64,000 bases of DNA from Delftia acidovorans. GTDB taxonomy: Bacteria; Pseudomonadota; Gammaproteobacteria; Burkholderiales; Burkholderiaceae_C. The position numbers and the translations under genes are program-made. The notes beneath the pieces are model-generated. The model was not told the DNA's origin. It did not search any database and saw only the letters and a list, made by a program, of their open reading frames with translations. Of the stretch, positions 55,848-64,000 are shown piece by piece; the stretch's first letter is position 1, and each line of letters begins with the position of its first letter. The stretch lies in contig JAITUC010000038.1 in NCBI GenBank assembly GCA_031286585.1, positions 62,001 through 126,000 of the forward strand, given 5' to 3'.

Positions 55848-56146
55848 CGGTTCAGGATGCGTTGCACCTGACCGTGCGTCCACTCGCCGCCCCGGGCCGC
55901 GGCAATGCCGCGGGCATTGAGTTCGGCGGCCATGGCGCGGTGCGTCAGGCCGCGCGACTGCAGTTCGGCGAACAGCGCCTCATGCTGCTGGGCGAAGGCA
56001 TCGGCCGTGGACTTGCGCTTTTCCACGGTGGCGCGCAGGTTGTCCGCGCCTGCGCGGCCCAGTTGCACGCCGCGCGCCTTGGCTTCGGACAGGGCCTTGC
56101 GCGTGCGCGCGCTGATGGCCTGGTCCACAGGCTTGTCGGTGCTCAT
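55793..56146 (-). CDS. Recombinase-linker-like small protein
   Basis: 117 aa. ISARTRKALSEAKARGVQLG, then HRAMAAELNARGIAAARGGEW and VQRILNRY resemble the segment after the catalytic domain of serine recombinases/resolvases (the Recombinase linker), with no N-terminal catalytic domain in the 300 bp upstream; that space is moaD and moeA. It is therefore a stand-alone DNA-binding-like domain and not a working recombinase. It follows moaD by 5 bp and appears to be part of the moeA-moaD operon. Function unknown. Confidence 0.6.
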   Translation of the reverse strand: MSTDKPVDQAISARTRKALSEAKARGVQLGRAGADNLRATVEKRKSTADAFAQQHEALFAELQSRGLTHRAMAAELNARGIAAARGGEWTHGQVQRILNRYADLRSATPSADDSSGS

Positions 56147-56151
56147 GCGGT

Positions 56152-56415
56152 TCAGCCTCCGGTCACCGGGGGGAAGAAAGCCACTTCGTCGCCCTGGCGC
56201 AGGGCTGCGCTGCCCTCGCACAGGGTCTGGTTCAGCGCCATGCGCACGGCCTTGCCCGGGGCCAGCGCCTGAGCGGCGGCGCCACCTCGCGCAATCAGCC
56301 CGTCGCGCAGGGCGCCCACGGTGGCGGCCTCGGTGGACAGGGTTTCGCTGCCCGTGCCCAGGGCCTCGCGGATGGAGGCGAAATAGCGCACGGTGATGGT
56401 GATGGACGAACTCAT
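56152..56415 (-). CDS. moaD: Molybdopterin synthase sulfur carrier subunit MoaD
   Basis: Small beta-grasp sulfur carrier, 87 aa, ending PPVTGG; the C-terminal Gly-Gly is thiocarboxylated and donates sulfur in molybdopterin synthase with MoaE. Start at 56415 (MSSSITITVRYFASIREALG) overlaps moeA by 4 bp. Confidence 0.95.
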   Translation of the reverse strand: MSSSITITVRYFASIREALGTGSETLSTEAATVGALRDGLIARGGAAAQALAPGKAVRMALNQTLCEGSAALRQGDEVAFFPPVTGG

Positions 56416-57668
56416 GACAGCAGCTCCGAAAAGGCGATGAAGCGCACCCGGTCGCCCGGCGCGATGGCCTGGCCCGGCGGGTTGTCCACCACGCCATCGC
56501 CCCAGGCCGCCGAGGTCAGCACGCCCGAACTCTGGTTGCGGAACAGCTCCAACCCGCCGCCGTCGTTGTAGCGCACGCGCAGGAATTCCCGGCGCTTGTC
56601 CCCACGGGGCCAATGGAAGTCGGCGCGCACCTCGACCGAGCGCGGCAGCACCTGCTGCACGCCCTGCAGGCGCAGCACGAAGGGGCGGACCAGCAAAAGG
56701 AAGGTGACGAAGCTGGAGACCGGATTGCCGGGCAGGCCGATGAAGTGGGCAAAGCCTTCGCCCTCGCGGCTCGTGCAGTTGACGCGGCCATAGGCGAAGG
56801 GCTTGCCGGGCTTGATGGCGATCTGCCAGAGGTCGAGCTGGCCCAGCGCCTGTACGGCGGGCTTGACATGGTCTTCTTCTCCGACCGAGACGCCGCCGCT
56901 GGTCAGGATCAGGTCATGCGCGCGGGCCGCTTCGCGCAGGGCCTGCACGGTGGCCTCGCGCCGGTCGGGGACGATGCCGAAGTCGGTGACCTCGCAGCCC
57001 ATGCGCTGCAGCAGGGCACGCAGGAAGAAGCGGTTGCTGTTGTAGATGCTGCCGGGCGGCATCTGCTCCGGCGCCACGGTGCCCGGCATGACCAGCTCGT
57101 CGCCTGTGGAGAACAGGGCCACGCGCGGCTTGCGTGCCACGCGCAAAGAGGCCAGGCCAATGCTGGCGGCCAGGCCCAGCTCCGCCGGCGACAGGCGCGT
57201 GCCGGCCGCGATGACGGTGGCGCCGCGCCGGATGTCCTCGCCCGAGCGGCGTATCCATTGCCCGGCCACGGGCCGTGCCTTGATGCGCACGCGGCCATCT
57301 TCCAGGACTTCGCAGTCTTCCTGCATGACGATGGCATCGGCGCCTTCGGGCACCGGGGCGCCCGTGAAGATGCGCGCCACCGTGCCCACGGCCAGCGGCT
57401 GGCCCACGGCGCCTGCGGGGATGCGCTGCGAGACGGGCAGCTCGGCATCGCCCGCACCTGCAGCGCCAGCGCATTCGGCGCTGCGCACAGCGTAGCCGTC
57501 CATGGCGCTGTTGTCCTGGGGCGGTACTTGCAGCGGGGAGACGGCATCGGCCAGCAGCACGCGGCCATCGGCATCGAAGCTGTCCACGGTCTCATCGCCG
57601 GCCAGCGGCAGTGCCTGGGCCAGCAATTCGGCCAGCGCTTCGTCAAGGGGCTTGAGCGGGGCTCGCAT
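56412..57668 (-). CDS. moeA: Molybdopterin molybdenumtransferase MoeA
   Basis: Inserts molybdate into adenylylated molybdopterin; 418 aa, cytoplasmic. Domain motifs PPQDNSAMDGYA, RIFTGAPVPEGADAI, LTSGGVSVGEEDHV and GLPGNPVSSFVTF are all present. It follows mobB by 9 bp. Confidence 0.97.
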   Translation of the reverse strand: MRAPLKPLDEALAELLAQALPLAGDETVDSFDADGRVLLADAVSPLQVPPQDNSAMDGYAVRSAECAGAAGAGDAELPVSQRIPAGAVGQPLAVGTVARIFTGAPVPEGADAIVMQEDCEVLEDGRVRIKARPVAGQWIRRSGEDIRRGATVIAAGTRLSPAELGLAASIGLASLRVARKPRVALFSTGDELVMPGTVAPEQMPPGSIYNSNRFFLRALLQRMGCEVTDFGIVPDRREATVQALREAARAHDLILTSGGVSVGEEDHVKPAVQALGQLDLWQIAIKPGKPFAYGRVNCTSREGEGFAHFIGLPGNPVSSFVTFLLLVRPFVLRLQGVQQVLPRSVEVRADFHWPRGDKRREFLRVRYNDGGGLELFRNQSSGVLTSAAWGDGVVDNPPGQAIAPGDRVRFIAFSELLS

Positions 57669-57677
57669 GGTGTTTTC

Positions 57678-58238
57678 CTAGTTTCGAGGGAGGCCTGGGG
57701 CACGGTAGCGCAGTTGCTGCGCATGCTCCAGCAGCCATTGCAGTATCTGCCCTGGCGCATTGAGATCGAGCACGGGCTGGCGCGGCGGCTCTGGCAGGCG
57801 CTGCGGTGCATCGGTGGCAATGGCCAGCACATGGGTGTCGTGCGGATACAGGGGCGCCTGGGTCTTGCCGGCGCTGGCGCGCTCGGGCTGTTCGCGCCAG
57901 ATCTCTATCTTGGGCAGGTCGGCGTGCTTGAAGCCTTCGACCAGCACCCAGTCCACGCGCGGGTCGAGTTCGGCCAGCATGTCGTGCACCGACAGCTCCG
58001 TGGGACGGAGGAATTCGCGCATCAGCGCCAGACGGCGATCCGAGGCCAGCACCACTTCATAGGCGCCCGCCTTGCGGTGGCGCCAGCTGTCCTTGCCCTC
58101 GTGATCGACATCGAAATGGTGGTGGGCATGCTTGACCACCGAAACACTGAGCCCCTGTGCACGCATCAGCGTGATCAGGGGCTCCACCAGGCTGGTCTTG
58201 CCCGAGCCCGAGTAGCCGGCGAAGCCTATGACCTTCAT
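57678..58238 (-). CDS. mobB: Molybdopterin-guanine dinucleotide biosynthesis adapter MobB
   Basis: GTP-binding accessory protein of molybdenum cofactor guanylylation, 186 aa. P-loop GYSGSGKTSL at residues 8-17 and the His-rich VKHAHHHFDVDHEGKDS are typical. mobA is not in the window. It starts 46 bp after thrC. Confidence 0.95.
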   Translation of the reverse strand: MKVIGFAGYSGSGKTSLVEPLITLMRAQGLSVSVVKHAHHHFDVDHEGKDSWRHRKAGAYEVVLASDRRLALMREFLRPTELSVHDMLAELDPRVDWVLVEGFKHADLPKIEIWREQPERASAGKTQAPLYPHDTHVLAIATDAPQRLPEPPRQPVLDLNAPGQILQWLLEHAQQLRYRAPGLPRN

Positions 58239-58284
58239 CGCCGTGCACTCCTGCTGCGGACCTTTGGACAGCCCGGCTGCGGCA

Positions 58285-59712
58285 TCAGTCGCAATGCCGG
58301 GCGATATACGCCTTGACCAGCTCGGCGTCGGCCGGCAAGTCGGTCACGCGCTTGGGCAGGTCCTCGATGCCTTCGAACTTGGCCGGGCGATCGGGCAGGC
58401 GGCCCAGCGCCTCCTCGATGGTGGCGGCGAACTTGATGGGCAGTGCCGTCTCCAGCACGATCATGGGCACGCCGGCCTGCAGCTGCTCGCGCGCCACCTT
58501 GACGCCGTCGGCCGTGTGCGTGTCGATCATGGTGCCGAAGCGCTCGAAGGTATCGCGGATGGTGGCCAGACGGTCGGCATGCGTGCTCTTGCCGCTGACG
58601 AAGCCGTAGCGGGCAGCAGCCTCCTGGAACAGCGGGTTGCCTCCCAGGTCGAAGCGGCCCTGGCGTGCCACGCCCTCGGCGAACAATTCGCGCGTGGCCT
58701 GGCCATCACGGCCCAGCAGGTCGAACACGAAGCGTTCGAAGTTGCTGGCCTTGGAGATATCCATCGAGGGGCTCGATGTCTCATAGGTGTGTTCGCTGCC
58801 GCGCACCACATAGGCGCCCGTGCGGAAGAACTCGTCGAGCACATCGTTCTCGTTGGTCGCCACCACCAGGCGCGCTATCGGCAGGCCCATCTGGCGCGCC
58901 ACGTGGCCGGCGCAGATGTTGCCGAAGTTGCCGCTGGGCACCGTGAAGCTGACCTTCTGGTCATTGCTCTGCGTGGCCTGCAGGTAGCCGGCGAAGTAGT
59001 AGACGACCTGGGCCAGCAGGCGGGCCCAGTTGATCGAGTTGACCGTGCCGATCTTGTACTTCGCCTTGAAGGCGTGGTCGTTGGAGACCGCCTTGACGAT
59101 GTCCTGGCAGTCGTCGAACACCCCCTCGATGGCGATGTTGTGGATGTTGGCATCCTGCAGGCTGAACATCTGGGCCTGCTGGAAGGGGCTCATGCGGCCG
59201 CGCGGGCTGGTCATGAACACGCGCACGCCCTGCTTGCCGCGCATGGCGTACTCGGCCGCGCTGCCGGTATCGCCGCTGGTGGCACCCAGGATGTTCAGCT
59301 CCTCGCCACGGCGGCCCAGTTCGTACTCGAACAGGTTGCCCAGCAGCTGCATGGCCATGTCCTTGAAGGCCAGCGTGGGACCGTTGGACAGGGCCTCGAG
59401 CCACAGGCCGTCTTCCAGCTGGCGCAGCGGCGTGATCTCGGCCGTGCCGAACACCTGCTGCGTATAGGTCCTGGCGCACAGGGCGCGCAGATCCTCGGCC
59501 GGGATGTCGTCGATGTACAGGCTCAGGATCTCGAAGGCCAGGGCCGCGTAGCCCTGCTCCTTGTAGATGCTGCGCAGCTCGCCCAGGCGGGCGGCATCGA
59601 TCTGCGGATAGCGCTCGGGCAGGTACAGCCCGCCATCGGGCGCCAGGCCTTCGAGCAGGATGTCGCAAAAACGCTTGCGGTCCGCATGGCCGCGCGTGGA
59701 AAGGTACAGCAT
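58285..59712 (-). CDS. thrC: Threonine synthase
   Basis: PLP enzyme making threonine from O-phosphohomoserine, 475 aa, cytoplasmic. PLP-binding Lys117 in SNGPTLAFKDMAMQ and phosphate loop GATSGDTGSAAEYA are clear. The long form (fold type II, class 1) matches proteobacterial ThrC. Start at 59712 (MLYLSTRGHADRKRF) overlaps the hom stop by 1 bp within TGATG. An open frame upstream is hom out of frame. Confidence 0.97.
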   Translation of the reverse strand: MLYLSTRGHADRKRFCDILLEGLAPDGGLYLPERYPQIDAARLGELRSIYKEQGYAALAFEILSLYIDDIPAEDLRALCARTYTQQVFGTAEITPLRQLEDGLWLEALSNGPTLAFKDMAMQLLGNLFEYELGRRGEELNILGATSGDTGSAAEYAMRGKQGVRVFMTSPRGRMSPFQQAQMFSLQDANIHNIAIEGVFDDCQDIVKAVSNDHAFKAKYKIGTVNSINWARLLAQVVYYFAGYLQATQSNDQKVSFTVPSGNFGNICAGHVARQMGLPIARLVVATNENDVLDEFFRTGAYVVRGSEHTYETSSPSMDISKASNFERFVFDLLGRDGQATRELFAEGVARQGRFDLGGNPLFQEAAARYGFVSGKSTHADRLATIRDTFERFGTMIDTHTADGVKVAREQLQAGVPMIVLETALPIKFAATIEEALGRLPDRPAKFEGIEDLPKRVTDLPADAELVKAYIARHCD

Positions 59713-61061
59713 CAGTTCAACTCTTCCTTGCGGATGCGGTTGATAGGGGCCAAAACTGTCGGCAACTGCTGGATCTGCGCCAGGGCGGCATCCATATCGC
59801 CTTCGCGCGTGGCATGGGTCAGGATGATCAGGTCGGTCTGCGGCACGCCCTGGCTGCCTTCGCTGTCGCCGCTCACTTCGCCGGCCTCTCGCTGCAGAAG
59901 GGCATCGATGCTGATGCCCATGCCCGCGAGGATGCTGGTGATCTTGGCCAGCACACCGGCCTCGTCGGCCACGCGGATGCGCAGGTAGTAGCTGGTGACC
60001 ACCTCGCTCATGGGCAGCACGGGCAAATCGCCCCCTGCAGCGACCAGCGTGTTCGACTGGAAGGCCAGCGGAGGCACGCGGTGCTCGGGGTCGGCCGTGT
60101 GCAGGCGGGCGATGTCCACCAGGTCGGCGATCACGGCGCTGGCCGTGGGCTCGGAGCCTGCGCCCTTGCCGTAGTACAGCGTGGTGCCCACGGCATCGCC
60201 ATGGACGACGACGGCGTTCATCGCGCCTTCCACGTTGGCAATCAGGCGCTTGGTCGGCACCAGGCTGGGGTGCACGCGCAGCTCGATGCCCTTGTCCGTG
60301 CGCTTGGTGATGCCCAGCAGCTTGATGCGGTAGCCCAGTTGCTCGGCGTACTTGATGTCGGCCGCAGACAGCTTGGTGATGCCTTCCACGTGCGCCTTGT
60401 CGAACTGCACGGGAATGCCGAAGGCGATGGCGCTCATCAGCGTGACCTTGTGGGCGGCGTCCACGCCTTCGATGTCGAAGGTCGGATCGGCTTCGGCATA
60501 GCCCAGGCGCTGGGCTTCCTTGAGCACCACGTCGAAGTCCAGGCCCTTGTCGCGCATTTCGGACAGGATGAAGTTGGTCGTGCCGTTGATGATGCCGGCC
60601 ACCCACTGGATCTGGTTGGCCGTCAGGCCTTCGCGCAGCGCCTTGATGATGGGGATGCCGCCGGCCACGGCCGCTTCGTAGGCCACCATCACGCCCTTCT
60701 CGGCAGCGGCCTTGAAGATTTCGCTGCCATGCACGGCCAGCAGGGCCTTGTTGGCCGTGACCACATGCTTGCCGGCGGCAATGGCTTCCAGCACCAGGGC
60801 CTTGGCAATGCCGTAGCCGCCGATCAGCTCGATCACCACGTCGATCTCGGGGTTGGCGATGATCTCGCGCGCATCGCCGACCACCTTGGCCGTGTCGCCC
60901 ACGACGGAGCGGGCGCGTTCCGTATCCAGGTCGGCCACCATGGCAATCTCAATACCGCGGCCCGCGCGGCGGCGGATCTCTTCCTGATTGCGCTGCAGCA
61001 CGTTGAAGGTGCCGCTGCCCACGGTGCCAATGCCCAGAAGGCCTACTTGGATCGGTTTCAT
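59712..61061 (-). CDS. hom: Homoserine dehydrogenase
   Basis: Reduces aspartate semialdehyde to homoserine, the branch to threonine and methionine; 449 aa, monofunctional. N-terminal Rossmann motif GLLGIGTVGSGTF, core TANKALLA and GIINGTTNFIL, and a C-terminal ACT domain (RVADEAGVLAKITSILAG) that suggests threonine feedback control. 108 bp separate it from the aminotransferase upstream. Confidence 0.97.
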   Translation of the reverse strand: MKPIQVGLLGIGTVGSGTFNVLQRNQEEIRRRAGRGIEIAMVADLDTERARSVVGDTAKVVGDAREIIANPEIDVVIELIGGYGIAKALVLEAIAAGKHVVTANKALLAVHGSEIFKAAAEKGVMVAYEAAVAGGIPIIKALREGLTANQIQWVAGIINGTTNFILSEMRDKGLDFDVVLKEAQRLGYAEADPTFDIEGVDAAHKVTLMSAIAFGIPVQFDKAHVEGITKLSAADIKYAEQLGYRIKLLGITKRTDKGIELRVHPSLVPTKRLIANVEGAMNAVVVHGDAVGTTLYYGKGAGSEPTASAVIADLVDIARLHTADPEHRVPPLAFQSNTLVAAGGDLPVLPMSEVVTSYYLRIRVADEAGVLAKITSILAGMGISIDALLQREAGEVSGDSEGSQGVPQTDLIILTHATREGDMDAALAQIQQLPTVLAPINRIRKEELN

Positions 61062-61169
61062 AAACTACTTGCCAGTCAAAAAACGCTGCGGCGCCCAGAG
61101 GGTGCGCGCCGGCAGCCGGTAAAAAGCAATGGCCGGCGGAAGGCCCTCTCCTCCACCGGCCCGCACAGC

Positions 61170-62405
61170 TCAGCCGCGGTCCGTGCCGTGGCGCTTGCGG
61201 TATTTCTCGAGGAACACTGCGAGACGGCGGATGGCCTCGCGCAGGTCGGTGTCGTGCGGCAGGAAGACGATGCGGAAATGGTCGGGGTGCGGCCAGTTGA
61301 AGCCTGTTCCCTGCACCAGCATGACCTTGGTCTCTTGCAGCACTTCCAGGAAGAACGCCTGGTCATCCTCGATCGGGTAGATCTCGGGGTCCAGGCGCGG
61401 GAACATGTACAGCGCGGCTTGCGGCTTGACGCAGCTCACGCCGGGGATTTCGGTGATCAGCTTGTGGGCCAGATCGCGCTGCACGCGCAGCCGGCCGCCC
61501 TCCTGCACCAGCTCGTCGATGCTCTGGTGGCCGCCAAGCGCGGTCTGCACGGCCCACTGGCCGGGCACATTGGCGCACAGGCGCATGTTGGAGAGCATGT
61601 TCAGGCCCTCGATATAGTCCCGGGCCGCCTTCTTGTCGCCCGAGACCACCATCCAGCCCGCGCGGTAGCCGCAGCTGCGATAGGCCTTGGACAGCGAGTT
61701 GAAGGTCAGCGTCAGCACGTCGGTGGACAGGCTGGCGAGCGGCGTATGCACCACGTCGTCGTACAGCACCTTGTCATAGACCTCGTCGGCAAAGATCACC
61801 AGGCCATGCTCGCGGGCCAGCGCCACGATGCTTTGCAGCAGCTGCTTGCTGTACAGGGCGCCCGTCGGGTTGTTGGGATTGATGACGACGATGCCCTTGG
61901 TGCGCGGCGTGATCTTGGCGCGGATGTCATCCAGGTTGGGCATCCAGCCGTTGGACTCGTCACACATATAGTGCACGGGCGTGCCGCCCGACAGGCTGGT
62001 GACGGCGGTCCACAGCGGATAGTCGGGCGCCGGCAGCAGCATCTCGTCGCCGTCGTCCAGCAGTGCGTTCGTGGCCAGGCTGATCAGCTCGGATGCGCCA
62101 TTGCCCAGGTAGATGTCGTCCAGTGTCACGCCCAGGATGCCCTGGCGCTGGGTCTCGTGCATCACGGCCTTGCGCGCCGCGAAGATGCCCTTGCTGTCCG
62201 AGTAGCCTGCCGAATTGGGCAGGTTGCGGATCATGTCCTGCTGCACTTCCTCGGGGGCATCGAAGCCGAACACGGCCAGGTTGCCGATATTGAGCTTGAT
62301 GATCTTCTGCCCGTCCTCTTCCATCTTCTTCGCCGCGTCCATGATGGGCCCGCGGATGTCATAACAGACGTTGGCTAGTTTTGCGGATTTGAGAACGGTT
62401 TTCAT
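61170..62405 (-). CDS. alaC: Alanine/branched pyridoxal-dependent aminotransferase, AlaC type
   Basis: Fold type I aminotransferase, 411 aa. PLP Lys240 in TFNSLSKAYRSCG, with NPNNPTGALY and FADEVYDKV. It starts MKTVLKSAKLANVCYDIRGP, as do AlaC/YfdZ-group glutamate-pyruvate aminotransferases placed before hom in betaproteobacteria. Start at 62405; an open frame to 62615 is not family-like. The exact substrate is inferred. Confidence 0.9.
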   Translation of the reverse strand: MKTVLKSAKLANVCYDIRGPIMDAAKKMEEDGQKIIKLNIGNLAVFGFDAPEEVQQDMIRNLPNSAGYSDSKGIFAARKAVMHETQRQGILGVTLDDIYLGNGASELISLATNALLDDGDEMLLPAPDYPLWTAVTSLSGGTPVHYMCDESNGWMPNLDDIRAKITPRTKGIVVINPNNPTGALYSKQLLQSIVALAREHGLVIFADEVYDKVLYDDVVHTPLASLSTDVLTLTFNSLSKAYRSCGYRAGWMVVSGDKKAARDYIEGLNMLSNMRLCANVPGQWAVQTALGGHQSIDELVQEGGRLRVQRDLAHKLITEIPGVSCVKPQAALYMFPRLDPEIYPIEDDQAFFLEVLQETKVMLVQGTGFNWPHPDHFRIVFLPHDTDLREAIRRLAVFLEKYRKRHGTDRG

Positions 62406-62574
62406 GCTGAGAATAGAAAGTGGCCGGCGCGGGCTTGCGGCCTTCATGCACGCCAAAGTGCCCCATGCACCCTGGTGAAACCTATAATTTGACCACAGTT
62501 CCGCAATGCAGCATCGCCCTGGCCCCGGCCATGTGGTGGCCACCCCCATCGCGCAGACCGCGCCACCCTCACCC

Positions 62575-62943
62575 ATGAAATTCCACGCCGACAAATCCGA
62601 AGCACAGAGCATCACGGGCTACGGCCCCGGCTGGGTCGCCGTGGACAGGGAGAAATTCGAGCACAGCCTGCTGGTAGGCGCCAAGGGCCTGCGCCAGGCC
62701 TGGGACTGCGTCCGCTTCGAGGACCTGACGCCCGAGCACTTCGAGGCGCTTTCCCAGCTGGATGCCGAGGTCATCATCCTGGGCAGCGGGCAGCGCAACC
62801 GCTTCCCGCCAGCGGCCTGGCTGCGCCCCCTCATGGCCCGGCGCATAGGCCTGGAAAGCATGGACACGCAGGCCGCGTGTCGCACCTACAACATCCTTGC
62901 CAGCGAAGGCCGTAACGTCGTCGCGGCCCTACTCTTGGAGTAG
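62575..62943 (+). CDS. Mth938-like domain protein (DUF498/NDUFAF3 family)
   Basis: 122 aa. The domain is recognised from LTPEHFEALSQLDAEVIILG and the C-terminal MDTQAACRTYNILASEGRNV. The eukaryotic relative NDUFAF3 is a complex I assembly factor; the bacterial role is not established. Start at 62575 (MKFHADKSEAQSITGYG), divergent from alaC. A peroxiredoxin gene follows. Confidence 0.88.
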   Translation: MKFHADKSEAQSITGYGPGWVAVDREKFEHSLLVGAKGLRQAWDCVRFEDLTPEHFEALSQLDAEVIILGSGQRNRFPPAAWLRPLMARRIGLESMDTQAACRTYNILASEGRNVVAALLLE

Positions 62944-63081
62944 ACTCCTGCCCCCCTGATTGGGTGAAATCCCGTTTTCAGGGTAAAATTGCAGGTTGCG
63001 GTTGGGGGCATTTCCGATAAAAGCAAAAACACAAACACGGCCCTCGGCATTTCAACGACTACACCCGAGAGATATAAGCGC

Positions 63082-63567
63082 ATGGCGATCGTTGTCAACA
63101 AACCCCTTCCCGAATTTGAAGCCAACGCTACCGGCGGGATCAAGGTGACCAACACCTCCCACACGGGCCAGATTCTGATCCTGTATTTCTACCCAAAGGA
63201 CAATACGCCTGGCTGCACCACTGAAGCCATGCAGTTCCGCGACAAGTACAAGGACTTCGTGAAAGCTGGTGCCACCGTGTTCGGCGTCTCGCGGGACAAC
63301 ATGAAGTCGCACGACGACTTCAAGGAAAAGCTGGAACTGCCGTTCGAGCTCATCGCCGATACGGAAGAAAAGATGTGCCACATGTTCGGCGTGGTCAAGA
63401 ACAAGATCATGTACGGCAAGAAGGTGAAGGGCATCGAGCGCTCCACCTTCCTGGTGGGCACCGATGGCCTGCTGGTGCAGGAATGGCGCGGCCTGAAGGT
63501 CCCCGGCCACGTTGACGAGGTGCTCAAGGCTGTCAAGACCCTGAAGGCATTGAAGCAGGCCGCCTGA
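63082..63567 (+). CDS. bcp: Thioredoxin-dependent peroxiredoxin (BCP/PrxQ)
   Basis: Thiol peroxidase reducing hydroperoxides, 161 aa, cytoplasmic. Peroxidatic Cys45 lies in FYPKDNTPGCTTEA. The residue five positions on is Met50, so the resolving Cys of E. coli BCP (Cys50) is missing. The only other Cys is Cys99, which could serve instead. Start 63082 (MAIVVNKPL) with GAGAG upstream; a longer frame to 62989 lacks a good start. A terminator follows. Confidence 0.95.
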   Translation: MAIVVNKPLPEFEANATGGIKVTNTSHTGQILILYFYPKDNTPGCTTEAMQFRDKYKDFVKAGATVFGVSRDNMKSHDDFKEKLELPFELIADTEEKMCHMFGVVKNKIMYGKKVKGIERSTFLVGTDGLLVQEWRGLKVPGHVDEVLKAVKTLKALKQAA

Positions 63568-63677
63568 TAGCGACAATCTGACAGGCGACAAAGCGCCGGC
63601 CGACACATTCAGGCCATCAGCCTATGCATAATGGGACGATGCCTCTTAGCAAAGACGCTTTTCCCTGTCACCCCACC

Positions 63678-63714
63678 AAAGCCGCCTCGGTTTCCAGGCG
63701 GCTTTGTGCTTTTT
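63678..63714 (+). terminator. Rho-independent terminator after bcp
   Basis: AAAGCCGCCT and AGGCGGCTTT form a 10-bp stem with an 8-nt loop, followed by GTGC and five T. It lies about 110 bp after the bcp stop and just before the next gene's start region. Confidence 0.85.
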
Positions 63715-63743
63715 GATCCCTGTTGAGGAACGGTTCGTCCACT

Positions 63744-64000
63744 ATGCCCCTGCCCCCCGCACCCGGCCGCCGTGCCGCCAAGCTCCCCCCCGAAGCCTTT
63801 CTTCCCGTGCGCGGTGCCCAGCACGCAGACCCCCTGCCCGCTGACGATCTTCCCGATGCAGTCGAGGCCGCAGCCGCCGCCGCGCCACGCAAGCGCAAGT
63901 CGGCCCCCGCCTCCAACAACACCGCCACGGCCGCAAAGCCCGCACCGGCGCGCGGCCGCAACACCAAATCCGCATCACCGGCACCGGCACCGGCACCGGC
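63744..64000 (+). CDS. Probable PhoH family protein, N-terminal low-complexity part (cut by window)
   Basis: The frame is open from ATG 63744 to the window edge (85 codons). GAGGA lies about 14 bases upstream. Only an Ala/Pro/Lys-rich N-terminal stretch is visible (MPLPPAPGRRAAKLPPEAF, then PRKRKS and Pro-Ala repeats), with no domain. The assignment rests on the start MPLPPAP and the position after bcp, where Comamonadaceae carry a PIN-PhoH ATPase gene; the domains themselves are outside the window. The last 23 bases are a CCGGCA-type repeat. Confidence 0.5.
   Translation, partial: MPLPPAPGRRAAKLPPEAFLPVRGAQHADPLPADDLPDAVEAAAAAAPRKRKSAPASNNTATAAKPAPARGRNTKSASPAPAPAP

Noticed and set aside
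59814..62378. 854-codon open frame opposite hom and alaC
   Set aside because: Antisense shadow; spans two unrelated genes.
63978..64000. CCGGCA repeat at the window end as a variable tandem repeat
   Set aside because: Too short within the window and simply encodes Pro-Ala residues.

Overview
The window reads as a chromosome segment of a high-GC betaproteobacterium of the Comamonadaceae (Delftia/Comamonas/Acidovorax type). The evidence is gene order: on the minus strand rpsO-pnp-quinone oxidoreductase-tpiA-secG-tRNA-Leu-nuoABCDEFGHIJKLM runs as one block, the usual Burkholderiales layout. The alaC-hom-thrC-mobB-moeA-moaD block and the clpB/moaE neighbourhood agree with this. No insertion sequence, phage gene, CRISPR array or rRNA gene was seen.

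Layout. 1-12287: complex I operon nuoA-nuoM (minus; nuoM is cut by the window edge), many genes overlapping by 4 bp. 12361-17617: tRNA-Leu(GAG), secG, tpiA, a PIG3-type quinone oxidoreductase, pnp and rpsO (minus). 17857-18171: a small exported protein. 18420-40974: an unusual pilus locus holding three complete minor-pilin operons, each in the order fimT-pilV-pilW-pilX-pilY1-pilE. Clusters 1 (18420-24118) and 2 (24376-31319) are tandem diverged copies on the plus strand. Cluster 3 (40974-32534) is on the minus strand, is clearly different in sequence and base composition, and converges on cluster 2 with ribD between them. 41160-48769: a lipoprotein of the phospholipase D/cardiolipin synthase family, dusC, an unknown protein, a methyltransferase, a GNAT acetyltransferase, a coniferyl-type aldehyde dehydrogenase and a small membrane protein. 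48800-53449: clpB and a divergent AraC/EamA pair. 53462-58238: molybdenum cofactor genes (moaE, moaD, moeA, mobB), with moaD and moaE separated by a DapA-like gene, two unknown genes and a recombinase-linker-like gene. 58285-62405: thrC, hom and an AlaC-type aminotransferase. 62575-64000: Mth938-like protein, PrxQ/BCP peroxiredoxin and the start of a probable PhoH-family gene.

How the genes work together. The nuo genes build the proton-pumping NADH dehydrogenase. Each pil cluster encodes the priming complex of a type IV pilus: the pseudopilins FimT, PilV, PilW, PilX and PilE plus the tip adhesin PilY1. Core pilus machinery is not in the window, so the three tip sets presumably share machinery encoded elsewhere. 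The most notable points are the triplication, a PilY1 paralogue lacking its von Willebrand A domain, a lower-GC vWA segment in the second PilY1, and a palindrome plus promoter shared by clusters 1 and 2 but absent before cluster 3.
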